Assembly: GCA_963682025.1 (NCBI GenBank)
Contig: OY821521.1
Location: forward strand, 100,121,354 to 100,185,353
Reading direction: 5' to 3'
DNA: 64,000 nt
Source: Cordilura impudica
Taxonomy: Eukaryota; Arthropoda; Insecta; Diptera; Scathophagidae
Positions 10,906 through 22,559 of this stretch are shown here, in pieces; positions within the stretch are counted from its first letter, which is position 1, and each line of letters starts with the position of its first letter. The translations under genes were made by a program, and so were the position numbers. Under the pieces are notes generated by a model. It was given only the letters and a program-made list of their open reading frames with translations. It made no database searches and was not told where the DNA came from.

Positions 10906-11584
10906 GATAGACGGTCTAGGGCGATTTTTCGGTACGCTTATCATAAGTTTTAGTAAAAGAGCCTTAGGTCAAACCATGATAAGTGAGGTTACTATATAGA
11001 AAATTAACATAAAGAAATTAAATTCAGATTGCAATATATTTATTGCCTGCAGATATGTTTAAGTTCATATCGGATATGAATATTGTGTGGCCATTAAGTG
11101 CAAAAATGGACTGGCTTGGTCCGATTGTGATCATACACTTATATTTTCTGAAATTATATATCAACCAAATTTTTAAAAAACCTGCATGTTATTTACATGA
11201 CATTAGATTAAGTTGAATATTGGGAATATGGGAAGTATGAATAAATTTTAGAGTAATTATTCTTCTTTTTCGAATTTAACTTCGGGATTAAGTGGAATTC
11301 GTTCAAACATATGAACATACTATAAATTAAATTTTAGGAGATCATTGAACAGTTTAAGAAATCAGTATAAAATTTAAAAAAATTACCAAAATTTTAAATT
11401 TTTAAACATTTGTGTTTTTACCTGATTGTGTCCTATTGAATAGTTATAATATCAAATTTGGAGTAATTAAAATTTTTGTTAAATGAAAATTTCGAGGCGG
11501 ACAGACGTACGTACGAACAATTTTTTTATTGATTCAGAAACTCAAACACATTATACCCACACCACTGTGTGGTATAGGGTATAA
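10906..11584 (-). mobile_element. HINE family 1, degraded copy
   Basis: Opposite orientation: a GACGGTCTAGGGCG remnant of the 3' palindrome near 10911, GGCGGACAGACG near 11497 (the GTCY tract), and the 5' subterminal repeat ending GGGTATAAA at 11584. The internal sequence is strongly diverged. Confidence 0.55.
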
Positions 11585-13291
11585 ATATCATTTGGATGTA
11601 GTCACACAATATACAACCATCTTTTAGTTTGTCTGACTGTCTTGGAGATGTGCTGAAGATGATAATGTTAATTATGATTTTGTTTGCACTTTCCTGTATT
11701 TTTATGAAATATACTGTCAAAGTCAAGGTCATAACCAAATTTAACTTTTTAATTATTTATCTTGTTTATTAACTTTTTGCCAAAAATAGTGTTTTCGTTT
11801 ATTAATTAATTTATAGTTTAAACGTTACTTAGTTTTGCAAATATCGTCATTCCTTTTTAGTTATCAATGATGGCGAATGATTCAGAGAAATTCCATTTTG
11901 TCATATAATTAGTTAGTTATTCATTTTTTTAATATGCTCATGGCATAAAAATACACGAGGGCTGGGCTGCGTAGTTTTTATTTAAAGCTTCGAAAAATAT
12001 ATTTAAGTTTAACATTCTATTGTAGAAAATTAAATTTGTCTTCTAACATAAAGGTAAATTTTCTTTTAAAATATTAAGACATTTTTGAAGGGCGACGTTA
12101 CCCACAATTTTTCTTATAATTTCTAACATTAAACAAATAAAGTTTAAAGGCGATTGCACTCTAGTATATTGCAAAGTAGAGAAAATAAACATCAAAACTT
12201 ACTACACCATTTTTTGGCTTTTGAATCTTTTTCATCCACTTGACACTTGGAATATAAAAACACCACTAAATGCACAACCACATTCGAAATCATGAACATA
12301 CCTGTAAAGAAACAAACAAATAGAAACAAAAATTAATTTAGTTAAAACCGTTAGCAAAATTTAACTGTCTAGTTTTATTTAATTTTACTAAAATAAAAAT
12401 AAAACAAACGAAAAACATTAGGTCTCTATGTCAGCTCAGTAAAAACGGTGTGACATAATGAACACTTCGAAAAGCCGAAAGAATTTTGAATAAAATTAAA
12501 TTAAAATGGCATGACTAACATTAGTAAAATCATATAAAATTACGCCTACAAATTACCCACAAACACGTAAGGCTTAAAACAAAAACAAAGCAAAAAAGTT
12601 GTAATTACAATAATTTTCAACTAAAAATACAAAAAACTTAAGGTAACATCAACAAAACTTGAAATAGAAGATAAATATAATATATGAGCATCATTACTAT
12701 TTCAGACGCAAAATATTTAAAAAACAGAGTTTCCAAAAATTATTTGTTGAAGTGGCATTTGCGAAAGTCAGAAAGAGTTGTTAATGAATTTAGTTGAATT
12801 TTTAACAATATCATACTTCATTTAAAACAAGTAAGTTAATTATAGTAGATTAAGACAGATCTAAAGATATCCGACGAACTATGTATGTAATTGTAGACAC
12901 TATGATATTTAGACTAAGATATAGAACAGAGTTTCATTATTTTGTACTGAAAGATATTCTTTTTAATTCCGGGTAGATTTAGTGATGAAAGATGTTTAAA
13001 ACTATTTAATCAAACAAAATATATTTTAATTTGAATTTGCTAAATCCTAAGTAGGTGATATCGAGATAAATCTACACTTAGTCTTCAGAAAATTTGAAAT
13101 TTTGAATCATTAAACATTGTATTTTATTTTAGAAAGCATTCAAATATAAAATTCAAGTCTTGATATACAGAACTTCAGAATATCATATTTTACTTTAAGC
13201 TTATCCATATGCGTTTAGTCGTACAACATATTGTTAGAATCTAACAATTGTTGGACCTTAGATAATTTACCATAATGTTTATAATATAGCT
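11585..13291. other. Low-density region around a host exon
   Basis: Apart from the exon at 12203-12301, I see only AT-rich non-coding sequence. A weak match to the Helitron 3' terminus (GAGGGCTGGGCTGCGTAG at about 11957-11974) is too short to call. Confidence 0.4.
12203..12301 (-). CDS. Putative host protein-coding exon, 99 bp, with a membrane helix
   Basis: On the minus strand a strong 3' splice site (pyrimidine-rich TTTGTTTCTTTACAG, ending 12302) precedes a 99-base exon, followed directly by a perfect 5' splice site GTAAGT (12202-12197). Only one frame is open through it (phase: two leading bases, one trailing base). It begins MFMISNVVVHLVVFLYSK, a likely transmembrane segment, and ends in a charged stretch with KDSKAKKWC. 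Splice phases are consistent with an internal exon, because 99 is divisible by three. I do not recognise the gene. This is the best evidence that the window lies within a host gene transcribed from the minus strand, with transposon-filled introns. Confidence 0.55.
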
Positions 13292-13293
13292 TA

Positions 13294-14600
13294 TAAAGGG
13301 TCCGCCATCTAACGTTAGCTCATGTCTGATTTGATAACACTTAGTAACACTTATCTCATGTCTGATTTGACAGATAATTAGCTTTATCCTTCCGCTGAAC
13401 GAATGTGGTTGTGTATAAGCTTGAACAACGCTGGGAAATATTGCGACATTACTTTGAAAATCATGGTAATGTTGCAGAATTTGTGCGAAAATCGCGTACG
13501 GATTTTGGAAGAAGAGAAGCACCGTCAGCTTCGTATGTTCGTTATCTTGTGAAAAAAGTGAAATAAACTGGCAACCACATCGATAAACCAAAGCGTAAAA
13601 AGCCAAAAACAGTGCGTACATCCGAGAATATTGCTGCTGTAGCAGAAAGTGTGCGTGAAGCGTCATCAACATCAATTCACCGTCGTTCTCAAGAATTGAA
13701 CATTTCGGAGGCATCATTGAGACGAATTTTGCATAAAGACCTTGGTATGACGCCATGCAAAGTCCAATTGGTTCAGGAGTTGAAGTCAACTGACCATCCA
13801 ATGCGTTTTCGCTTCGCTAAGTGGGCCTGCGATCGACTTACAGAAGATGCCGATTTTGCCAAAAAAAAAATCATCTTTTCAGATGAAGCTCATTTTGATC
13901 TTGGCGGGTATGTAAACAAGCAAAATTGTCGCATTTGGGGCACATAGAACCCGCACTCATACATTGAAAAGCCGATACACCCAAAACTAGTCACTGTTTG
14001 GTGCGGATTTTGGTCCAGAGGCATAATTGGGCAATTTTTCTTCGAAAATGAGCAAGGAGTGGCCGTTACAGTCAATGGCATTCGTTATCGGGCCATGTTG
14101 ATCGAATCTTTGTTCACAAAAATTGAAGAGGAGGATATTGGCAACATATGGTTTCAACAGGACGGCGCTACGTGCCACACAGCCGAAGCTACACTCGATG
14201 TTTTGCACCCTGTTTTTGAAGACCGCATTATCAGCCGCAGAGCTGATGTCGTTTGGCCACCTCGGAGCTGCGATTTGACACCGTTGGACTATTATTTGTG
14301 TTGTGCCCTCAAAGATAAGTGTTACGTCTACAAGCCAAAGACAATTGACGCTTTAAAGGACAATATTCGTGAAGCCATTGGTGAAATACAGCTGCACACA
14401 ATCGATAATGTGCTTAAAAGTTGGACCGATCTTTTAGGCTACTGCATGACCAGCCGAGGCAGCCAATTGAATGAAATTATATTCCATTATTAACCGGAAG
14501 GATTGTGCTTTCAAATAAAAAAAGAAATTTGTAATAATATTCAGTAGTTTTTTTTTTATAGCATTTTCAAAAATAAAAAAGTTATTTGGCGGACCCTTTA
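13294..14600 (+). mobile_element. rosa-like DD41D mariner transposon, complete with TIRs
   Basis: A 1307-bp element with identical 14-bp terminal inverted repeats TAAAGGGTCCGCCA (13294-13307; inverted at 14587-14600), flanked by TA on both sides (13292-13293, 14601-14602). The size and TA target fit Tc1/mariner. Near the left end a 16-bp motif CTCATGTCTGATTTGA occurs twice (13319-13334, 13355-13370), possibly a transposase-binding site. It encodes a transposase with two in-frame stops. Confidence 0.88.
13405..14493 (+). pseudogene. rosa-like mariner transposase with two in-frame stops
   Basis: One frame covers the whole transposase. The N-terminal helix-turn-helix region includes RWEILRHYFENHGNVAEFV, and a second HTH includes ELNISEASLRRILHKDL. 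The catalytic Asp lies in IIFSDEAHFDL, the second in WFQQDGATCH, the third in CDLTPLDYYL. I count 41 residues between the second and third Asp, the spacing of the rosa family named from Ceratitis rosa. Two nonsense codons break the frame, TAA at 13564-13566 and TAG at 13945-13947, with no frameshift seen. All three Asp residues remain. No in-frame ATG is obvious at the start. It is inactive as written but recently so. Confidence 0.88.
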
Positions 14601-14602
14601 TA

Positions 14603-14735
14603 AAAAATTCAAAAGGATATTGATTTATCAACTGCAACTTATTATGTAACCCAATATCGGTATACCGAGCATCCTCCATGTGGCTGTCGTTGACATCTTG
14701 CATAAAACAACAGTCAGGTCCACAACTGTTGTTTT
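14603..14735 (-). other. Possible coding exon abutting the rosa insertion
   Basis: Minus strand is open here, with coding-like and relatively GC-rich text (includes MQDVNDSHMEDARYTDIG). A potential acceptor ACAACAG lies near 14731. The open frame runs into the rosa element at the TA target. There is no clear donor site and no homology I recognise, so it may be chance or part of an older transposon. Confidence 0.2.
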
Positions 14736-15571
14736 ATAGTAATGATAGTGCTGATGTTGGTTTCAATGAATATAATGATGGACATTTATAAGAATTAAAG
14801 ATTTCTCAAAGCCCACGAATTCAAATGAAGTTGCCAATGATGGGACTCCATTTGTAAGCAAAGAAATTTTGTAAAGCTGTTCAGACGATCACCGATAAAA
14901 GTCTTTAGCTTATATAAAAACTGATCATGGAAAATAATTGTTATTGATAAACTAGATGCATTTTGAGCTTAACATTGCGAGAACATGGCCATAAATACTG
15001 AAATGAAAATTAATTCCGCAAAAAACCAGTCGAAATGTTAAAGATATGACTAAACTGATCTGACTTAAAGTTGGTATATGCTTACTATTCTTACTATTCC
15101 TACAACGAGCGTATAAGTTGACTGGGATTCCCTTCTCCGATAATATTGTGTACAAGCCTAATCAATCTTTAAAAGACGAAATTTAAATTTTTTTTATGTT
15201 TTTGTGGGCTAATTCTAATAATACGGTATACAAATTTTGGTCCGGTTTTGGTTGCACTAGAATTTATATTTTCGGCTGGTACATACGGTGAATAGTTTTT
15301 GAAAGACATTATCAGAATTTACGAAAATATTTTATTTTCTTGGCAGAGCATTTAATCAATTGGATTTGTTTGGACGAAATTAGTCAAGTGAATGTTGGAT
15401 TATCTTAACATTTTGTATCAAATGTTCACCTTCAAGTCATTTTGGACATTTAAGTGTTAATTACTGTAACTATACTACTTAGAATCAATATAAATATTAG
15501 CATTGGAAAAGTACCTCTCAAATGGCGCGTATTGATGAGCTATATACGAAAAACAAAAAAAAAAAAAAAAA
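14736..15571. other. AT-rich sequence without recognised features
   Basis: No sustained ORF, RNA gene or repeat identified. It ends in an A-rich run (15550-15570) at which a HINE copy is inserted. Confidence 0.4.
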
Positions 15572-16334
15572 CAAGTAAGAAAATTATAGTCGGTCTAGAC
15601 CGACTATACGATACCCCATACCATGCGTTTAGGTACAACTAATCAGATATAGAAAATAAGCATAAACCAAATTTGAGTGGCATTGTTATTAATATTTTTT
15701 GGCTGCAGATATGATACCATATATATATGGGGACTAGGTCGAAAAATGGACCGACCCTGACCATATTTGGCAAAGTCACTTATATTTTGAAAAAATATAT
15801 ACAAAAATCTGTGAAAAATCTGTGCAAAATTTTTGTTTTTTTTTTTTATAGATTTTAGTGAAGATCGGGAAGCAGCTCTATATGGGGTCTATGAATAAGA
15901 ATTGTCCTATAGGAATTATTTTTGGACTACTGATAAATGGATATAATAAACATATAAAAACCCAATTTGACTGAGATCTATATGATAATTTGAATCTTAT
16001 TGCAATTTATGTCGATTTCATAGGGGTCATTTGTATGGGGACTAGGTCTGAACATGGACCGAATTTCACCATTTTCAGCAGCATTCATCCTATGGACGAT
16101 AAAAGCTGATATACCAAATTTCATCAACATATAGTCATAGTTGCGACCTGTAGTTTGATTACAAAGTTTACATGGACACACAGACGGACGGACGGACATC
16201 GCTAAATCGACTTAGAAAGTGATTCTGAGTCGATCGGTATAATAAAAGATGGGTCTAGGACATATATTTTTGGTAGTTACAAACAGCAGCACAAAGTCAT
16301 TACACCCAAACCACATAGTGGTATAGGGTATAAA
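15572..16334 (-). mobile_element. HINE family 1 (DINE-1/Helentron-like), near-complete
   Basis: Read on the minus strand it has every family part: TTTATACCCTATACCAC with its inverted partner at the 5' end (16334 inward), a GTCC/GTCT microsatellite (around 16185), about 500 bp of conserved unique sequence, a 24-bp perfect palindrome (15585-15608, TATAGTCGGTCT plus its complement), and the terminus CTTACTTG followed by T (15572). This matches the layout described for Drosophila DINE-1 / Helentron-associated elements. Confidence 0.8.
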
Positions 16335-16526
16335 TATTGTCGCAACTCAGATGAGTTTGAGAGATTTTATATCAAAATAATTTTAAAAATTTTATATGTT
16401 AAAAATTTCGCAACGACGAAAGTCGGTTCATCTCTTTTTCGTCTACACCTGATAAATTTTTGTATAATATAATTGTTAATATTGTACAAAAATTTCTCAT
16501 TTATATAAAAGTTATTTATTAAAAAA

Positions 16527-17127
16527 CAAGTAAGAAAATTATAAACGGTCTGGACCGAAAATACGATACCCTATACCATGAGTTTAGAGACCCTATTCCT
16601 TAGGTCCAACAAATTAGTTGTAGAAAACAAGCTTGAACCAAATTTGAGTGGCATTATTATTTTTTTTTTGTCATTCGGATATGAGAAACTTCATATCAGA
16701 TGCTATATTTATATGGGGACTAGGTTGGTAAGATCACTTATATACAAACCAAATTTGAGAAAAATCTTTGCAATATTTTTGTATATGGGGACTATGACTA
16801 AGAATTGTTCTATAGGGTTTATTTTTGTATTACTGATAAATGCATGTAATAAACATACACAAACCCAATTTGATCGAGATCTATATGATAATTTTAATAT
16901 TATGGCAATTTAAGCCGATTCCGTCAATTTCAACAGCGTTCATCCTATGGCCGATGGAATCCTTTATGTCAAATTTCATCAAAATACATTAATATTTGTG
17001 ATCTGTAGTTTCATTACAAAGTTTACATGGACACACAGGTAGGCGGACGGGCATGCATCGCTAAATTGGTATAATATAAGATAAAGGGGTCTAGATCAAA
17101 TTATACACTATACCACTATGTGCAATA
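16527..17127 (-). mobile_element. HINE family 1, internally deleted copy
   Basis: Same end CAAGTAAGAAAATTATA, followed by a mutated palindrome (ACGGTCTGGACCGA). It has lost about 150 bases, including most of the GTCY tract and the region near the 5' inverted repeat. It lies only 190 bp from the previous copy in the same orientation. Confidence 0.7.
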
Positions 17128-17832
17128 TACATTTACTTGATTGAACCATAGCCTTCATATGTATGTCACACTGAGGTGAGTTTTACAAAGGATGATCAAT
17201 AGGAGAGTTGGTTGGCGGTGGTGGTCGTGTACACCGTTAGGTAAGTATGCAGAGTATTTAAATTCATATCTAAAAAATATTGTCTCTCTCGCAATTGGGC
17301 GAATATCCTACGCCAAGTCTTCCTACAGGAATATGGTACCCGGTTGTTAGAATAGAGATGTGCCTAGGAAATATTTCTCTATCGCAATCAGGAGAAGTGC
17401 CTACTTCAAGTCTCCCTGCAACGTTAACTAATCAAGTTTTGGGAAGAGAGAAGTGCCTACCACTGGTTTCTCTCCCGCGTTCAGGAGAAGTTTCTACAAC
17501 CTGTACAAAAAGAGCTGTCGCCACCCTAGATTAGTAAATTTTAAATAATAACTTTTATCTTTACTCATGGTTATAAATAAGATAAATGCCATAAAACTCT
17601 GAGAATTATAACCACCCCGATGTGGTTTTCCCCTATGTTGTATGTAATACCCAATGATCTCCACGAGCTTTACGCCAGCTAAAAACTCTTCATTACAATT
17701 TTAAGATGCTCTACTGTACACAAAATTCATTCACGAAAATATTGTACAAGCCGTAAAGTGATTATGTCTAATTTGTTCCGTTAAAAAAAAAAAATGTATG
17801 TACATATATATAATAAAATTCAGTTACAAATA
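17128..17832. repeat. Degenerate ~93-bp tandem repeat, three units
   Basis: Within this spacer, TCTCTC-CGCAATTGGGCGAA (17283), TTTCTCTATCGCAATCAGGAG (17370) and TTTCTCTCCCGCGTTCAGGAG (17467) begin three related units spaced about 90-95 bases. The 84-codon open frame over it is a by-product of the repeat. The rest of the spacer is featureless. Confidence 0.5.
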
Positions 17833-18583
17833 TTTATACCCTATACCACTATGTGGTTTGGGTATAATGACTTTGTGCTGTTGTTTGTAACAACCAAAAA
17901 TATTTGACATAGACCCATCTTAAATTATAGCGATCGAATCAGAATCACTTTCTGAGTTGATTTAACAATGTCCGTCCGTCCGTCTGTGTGTCCATGTAAA
18001 CCTTGTAATCAAACTGCAGGTCGCAAATATGAATATATTTTGATGAAATTTGGTGTGTAAGCTTTTATCGGCCATGGGATGATCCGTCCATGTTCAGACC
18101 TAGCCCCCATACAAATTACCCCTATGAAATCGACATAAATTGCCATAAGATCCAAATTGTCATATAGATCTTACTCAAATTGGGTTTGTATGCGTTCATT
18201 ACATCCATTAATGAGTAGTCCAAAAATGATCCCTTTGGCCCCATATAGAGCTGCTTCCCGATCTTCACTTAAATCTATTAAAAACAAAAATATTGCACTG
18301 ATTCTTCTCAAATTTTGTTTGTATATATTTTTGCAAAATAAAAGAGACTTTACCAAACATGATCAGGATCGGTCCATTTTTGGACCTAGTCCCCATATAG
18401 ATATATCATCCGATATGAACTTTTTCATATCTGCAGCCAAAAAAAATTAATAAAAATCCCACTCAAATTTGGTTTTTGCTTATTTTCTATGTCCAGTTAG
18501 TTGGGCCTAAGAGATAGAGTTTCTAAACGCATGGTATAGAGTATCGTATAGTCGGTCTAGACCGACTATAATTTTCTTACTTG
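17833..18583 (+). mobile_element. HINE family 1 (DINE-1/Helentron-like), complete reference copy
   Basis: 751 bp. The 5' end TTTATACCCTATACCACTATGTGG folds on itself (TATACCC...GGGTATA enclosing CCAC...GTGG). A GTCCGTCCGTCTG tract lies at 17970. Unique body follows. The perfect 24-bp palindrome is at 18547-18570, 13 bases before the terminus CTTACTTG (18583), followed by T. There is no ORF, so it is non-autonomous. At least nine other copies lie in this window. Confidence 0.82.
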
Positions 18584-20192
18584 TTTTTCTTTTAATTCTT
18601 AAACTTTCTAGAGCTAACATTTTTACCATTTACTTCACACATCAAACTATCTATGTATATATTTAGAGTATTGGTAGCCTCGAAATAAAACCTACTAAGA
18701 ACGTCTGACAAAAAACATAATTAATTGAATATAAACTTTAAAAGTAGTCACTGTATGTCCACCAAACAACTATAGAAAATGTATACTCATAAAAAATTAC
18801 AACAAAAACAAAAGGAAATAGACAAAACCTCGTAATTTAAGTTATATTCGTATACGAGTATAATGTAATTTACTTGTCGTCATACTCGTATATGACAAAA
18901 AAAAAAAAAAACCGTTAATAATGGTAACACATCTGCACAATAAAATGACAAAATTGGTGTCTTTGTTTTTGTTTCTGTTGTCATTTTGTGGTACAGTACA
19001 TACACACTCACATGTACTGAGTGTGTGACATTAACCTAGAATGTGTGATTTTTGCTGTAGCCGATTGTATAATTTGGTTACTCAGTCAGTGTGTTGTATC
19101 CAATGATTTTGTACTTTTGGTGGTGCAAATGTGAGTTGTATTTAATAGAATTCCGCAATAAAAATAAAACCATGAACAAATTAGTTTTAATACTATTAAC
19201 TATTTATGTTTTTGTATACACATAAGTATTTATAGTAACAACACGCGTGTGCATGTATGAGCATGCAAATAGGTTTACGAATGAACGGCTATAATTATAT
19301 AAAATTTACGAGCACTTAAATGCGAAAATAATCATAATAGTAAAATGGTAAATTAATTTTGGTATGCAATCTAAAAATGTATGTTATTTTCTTTGGAGAG
19401 ACAAACGAATTAGTGCAAACATAGAATTTCAATTAAATTGTTTCACTAACGTGGAATGGTCTGGTAATTATAAAATGATTTGGTGTGTTAACGAAAATTT
19501 TATATACAATTTGTTTTCATTATAAATTAACTTAACAAATCTGCTTACTTTTTCTAAGAATCCGATAAAGTAAAGATAACTTTTATAGTAGCAATATTAA
19601 AAGTTGGTTAAAAACTGTAGTCTACGGACCACGAATCACATAGAGACTTGATTTATCGATCAATTCCCGACTGTCTCGATATGTTTTCACTTAAACATTT
19701 TAACCAAACTGGCCGCTCTGATTATACTATGTATGAACTTCGGAATCATAAAATTTTTATTTTTATGGTAACCTTAAAACTAATGAATTATTGAATTTAT
19801 TTTTGGATAAAGCCGATTTCTTATTCGGCTTTAAGAATTCCAAATATAGGAACTTTTTAGATGAAACGTCCTAATATAATGTGTTATTTACACACCATTA
19901 CCCAGGCATTGCGTTTCCACTTAAAAGTTTTAAGCTTGATAGTCGTTGCAATTAAACATAACAAGAAATACACTCAAAATATTTAGTCGTTAAAATTAAC
20001 TGAAAATATATGCTTATTCAAAAAAATTTCCCTACATTTAAGAACCGTTTAACCACGAGTTTATCCACTATTATTTGATATCCATATTGGCATCATCTTA
20101 ATGAGATTATAGATTATAGAGTGGGATTGAGGATAATTTTAACATATATAAAACTAAATTATAAAGAAACCATTGCACCTAAAGTTTTGATT
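18584..20192. other. AT-rich spacer without recognised features
   Basis: Short TATAC-GAGTATA inverted motifs (18846-18890) and poly(A) are present. No gene, RNA or transposon end could be supported. Confidence 0.4.
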
Positions 20193-20700
20193 TTTATACC
20201 CTCCACTCCAGTGTGCAGAGGGTATATATAAGTTTGTCATTCCGTTTGTAATAATTAGAAAAAAAATTCTGGACCCAATAAAATATATATATTTGTGATC
20301 CTTATAACAACCGAAGTTGATATAGCGATGTCCGTCTGTCCGTCTGTCCGGCTGTCCGTCTGTCCGTCTGTCCGTCTGTGGAAATCACGATGACGGCTTC
20401 AATCTTATAGCTAGGGTGCTCCTTGGTATAAAAAATGATTCACTAACATCCTGAGAAGTTTGCTATTTAAAATCGTCCAAATCGGTTAATCTGGTCCCGA
20501 GAATTGAGCGAAGAATTAAAAAGTCATGAGAAAATATGATTTGAATATGTGTTCTTGTGATAACGCCCTCAATAGGGCAGATAGGGCGCTTGTTTTTAGT
20601 GAGAATGATTCACTAACATCTTGAGAAGGTTCCTGTTTTTAAATCATGACAATAGGTTTCATAGGTGCCGAGAAATCACTGAAAAGGTAAAAAAAATATG
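20193..20700 (+). mobile_element. HINE family 2, 5' end
   Basis: Begins TTTATACCCTCCACTCCAG and folds with GAGGGTATATA. A GTCY microsatellite (GTCTGTCCGTCTGTCC and onward) spans 20333-20380. It resembles family 1 in plan but differs in sequence. The matching 3' end is at 25543-25597. Whether the two belong to one 5.4-kb element enlarged by insertions is not settled. An internal duplication 'gaatgattcactaacatc' appears at 20435 and 20605. Confidence 0.65.
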
Positions 20701-21239
20701 ACGTTTTCCTATATTATTTTCCTAACTTTGTATTTTGTCATAGCTGTGCATGTTGTTTTTGTGGTCGTTGTGTTAATAATATAAAAATTCATCAATATCA
20801 ATATTTTTTGGTGTAATATTTAAGTTAATTAATTAATAAAAGAAACTATATAAAATCAATATCAATATTCTGCGATTTTTATAACATCACAAAATGTTAC
20901 AAATTGATACATACTACTGTTGCCAATATCAAAATACTATAAATAATATTCATATATTCTGTATATGTATATCCATAATAAACGCATATTAAAATAAATC
21001 GGTATTTTATTTTTACAAAATTCTGAAATTTTTAGAGTTGAAAAAATAGTATGGTTTTAAGAGTTGTATTTTTAGTACATGTATACTTGCTACTGCATAC
21101 TTGCTTTCAAAAGTAGTAGGCAGGTAAGCCATAAAATATTTATTTACCCTGTAAAAAAATTGTTGTTTAGAAAAATACTATTTTTTGTCAGATGTTAATT
21201 ACAATAAATTTTTAAACTTTGTTATTTAATATCGGGACG

Positions 21240-21520
21240 GAGGCAAACGCCATTCCCAAAATTTTGTTTCAACAGTTATCCACATTAAGAATAACCGCGC
21301 AGCTCAGCTCAATCAATGTGCAATGATCGAGCCTTGCCCTGAGAAACATGCGTTTATGCTTTTCTTAACACAAACGCCATTCCCAACTACCAAAAATTTT
21401 TGACACGAGCTATTCACATTATGAATAGTCGCGGAGATCAACTCAATCATAGTGCAATGACGAGGCTTCGCCCTGGGAAACATATATTCATGCTTTTCTT
21501 AGCACAAACCGAACTTCTTA
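21240..21520 (+). repeat. ~130-bp tandem duplication
   Basis: Two imperfect units starting ACAAACGCCATTCCCAA (near 21246 and 21371), each with AATAACCGCG/AATAGTCGCG, GTGCAATGA, a CGCCCTG-like block and CATGCTTTTCTTA. A third begins and stops near 21505. GC content is higher than its surroundings. No function recognised. Confidence 0.6.
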
Positions 21521-22556
21521 TGGCACATTAAAAATAAACTAATTGAGAAGTACAATTCATCATTACACTGTTTTATAATACTATTTTCTTATTTTACTAG
21601 TAGCTAGTAAACAAAGTGATCGTATCATTGTGAACGAAATAGAATTGAAATTGTATGCAGATTTGTTTTACTTAAAAAACCTGTTTCTACAGATAGTGAA
21701 TAAAATCCCAGTAAGCATTTTATGCAATAAATGATCATGTAGAATCTTTTTGACTCATATGTGCTATTAAAACAGTTATAAATGCGCCCTTTTGCTGATC
21801 ACAAAATGTTCTTTTGTTGGGATTAAATATTACCTTACCCGCGAATCGTCTTGAAAGTCCTTTTTATCCGCTTTTCTAATCAGTTTCGACTCATTTTTGA
21901 GTCTTATTTAATGTAATTTTTCTATAAATCACTTTCTAAGAGAAAGCAAAAATCATTATCTAGTCTTTTTCTAATAGCGCATGTGATTAAGCAGTTTTTA
22001 ATCATCAAAAGTGCTCGAAGAAGACACAGTAAGGTAATTTTTGTTAAAACAATCTTCGAAATGATGACTGGGATATCGCATATTTTTGTTAACACACAAA
22101 CATATGCATAGCAGCACGAGTAAACCGAACTCTAATTGGCTTCTTATATGTATACAGCCGAACAAAAATGAAAATACTCACCAAAGAGTAAAGTAAGCAA
22201 CAATTTCATTCAGTCTTATGGAAGCTTTTGAACAAAGCAAGTCTATGTCGCGTTGTCTTGTGAATTTTTACATTGTTTTTTAATAGGTACTAGTGATGCC
22301 AGGAGATTTTTTCAGAAATCTCTACGCTTATGAAAAAAATTCCCTTTTTTCCCTACACTACTTTTTTTAAAATTTATTTTTAATTTGTACATTTTCAATT
22401 TCAATTATGTAAAAATAAAAAATATGATAAAAATATCATGAGAATTACATAAGAATAATATAAAAAACATACAGATATTATAAAAAAAATATTTTTGCAA
22501 TTCTGTTTAATTCGTCTTTTTGATATGGTTAGATGTGCATTTAAAATTTACACAAT
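21521..22556. other. AT-rich sequence without recognised features
   Basis: No coding region or element boundaries could be supported between the tandem duplication and the first MITE. Confidence 0.35.
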
Positions 22557-22559
22557 TAA

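Noticed and set aside
11945..11980. Helitron 3' end
   Set aside because: Only about 18 bases match (GAGGGCTGGGCTG), with a mutated terminus and no body.
13241..13801. 186-codon minus-strand gene
   Set aside because: It is the antisense shadow of the rosa transposase extended through the left TIR.
17280..17534. 84-residue protein
   Set aside because: Frame lies over a degenerate tandem repeat; the internal similarity is DNA-level duplication.
18547..18570. Transcription-factor operator or restriction-type palindrome
   Set aside because: It recurs at a fixed distance from the end of each HINE copy, so it is the element's 3' hairpin.
21240..21520. rRNA or structured ncRNA because of higher GC
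   Set aside because: The higher GC follows a simple tandem duplication; no known RNA fold or sequence was recognised.
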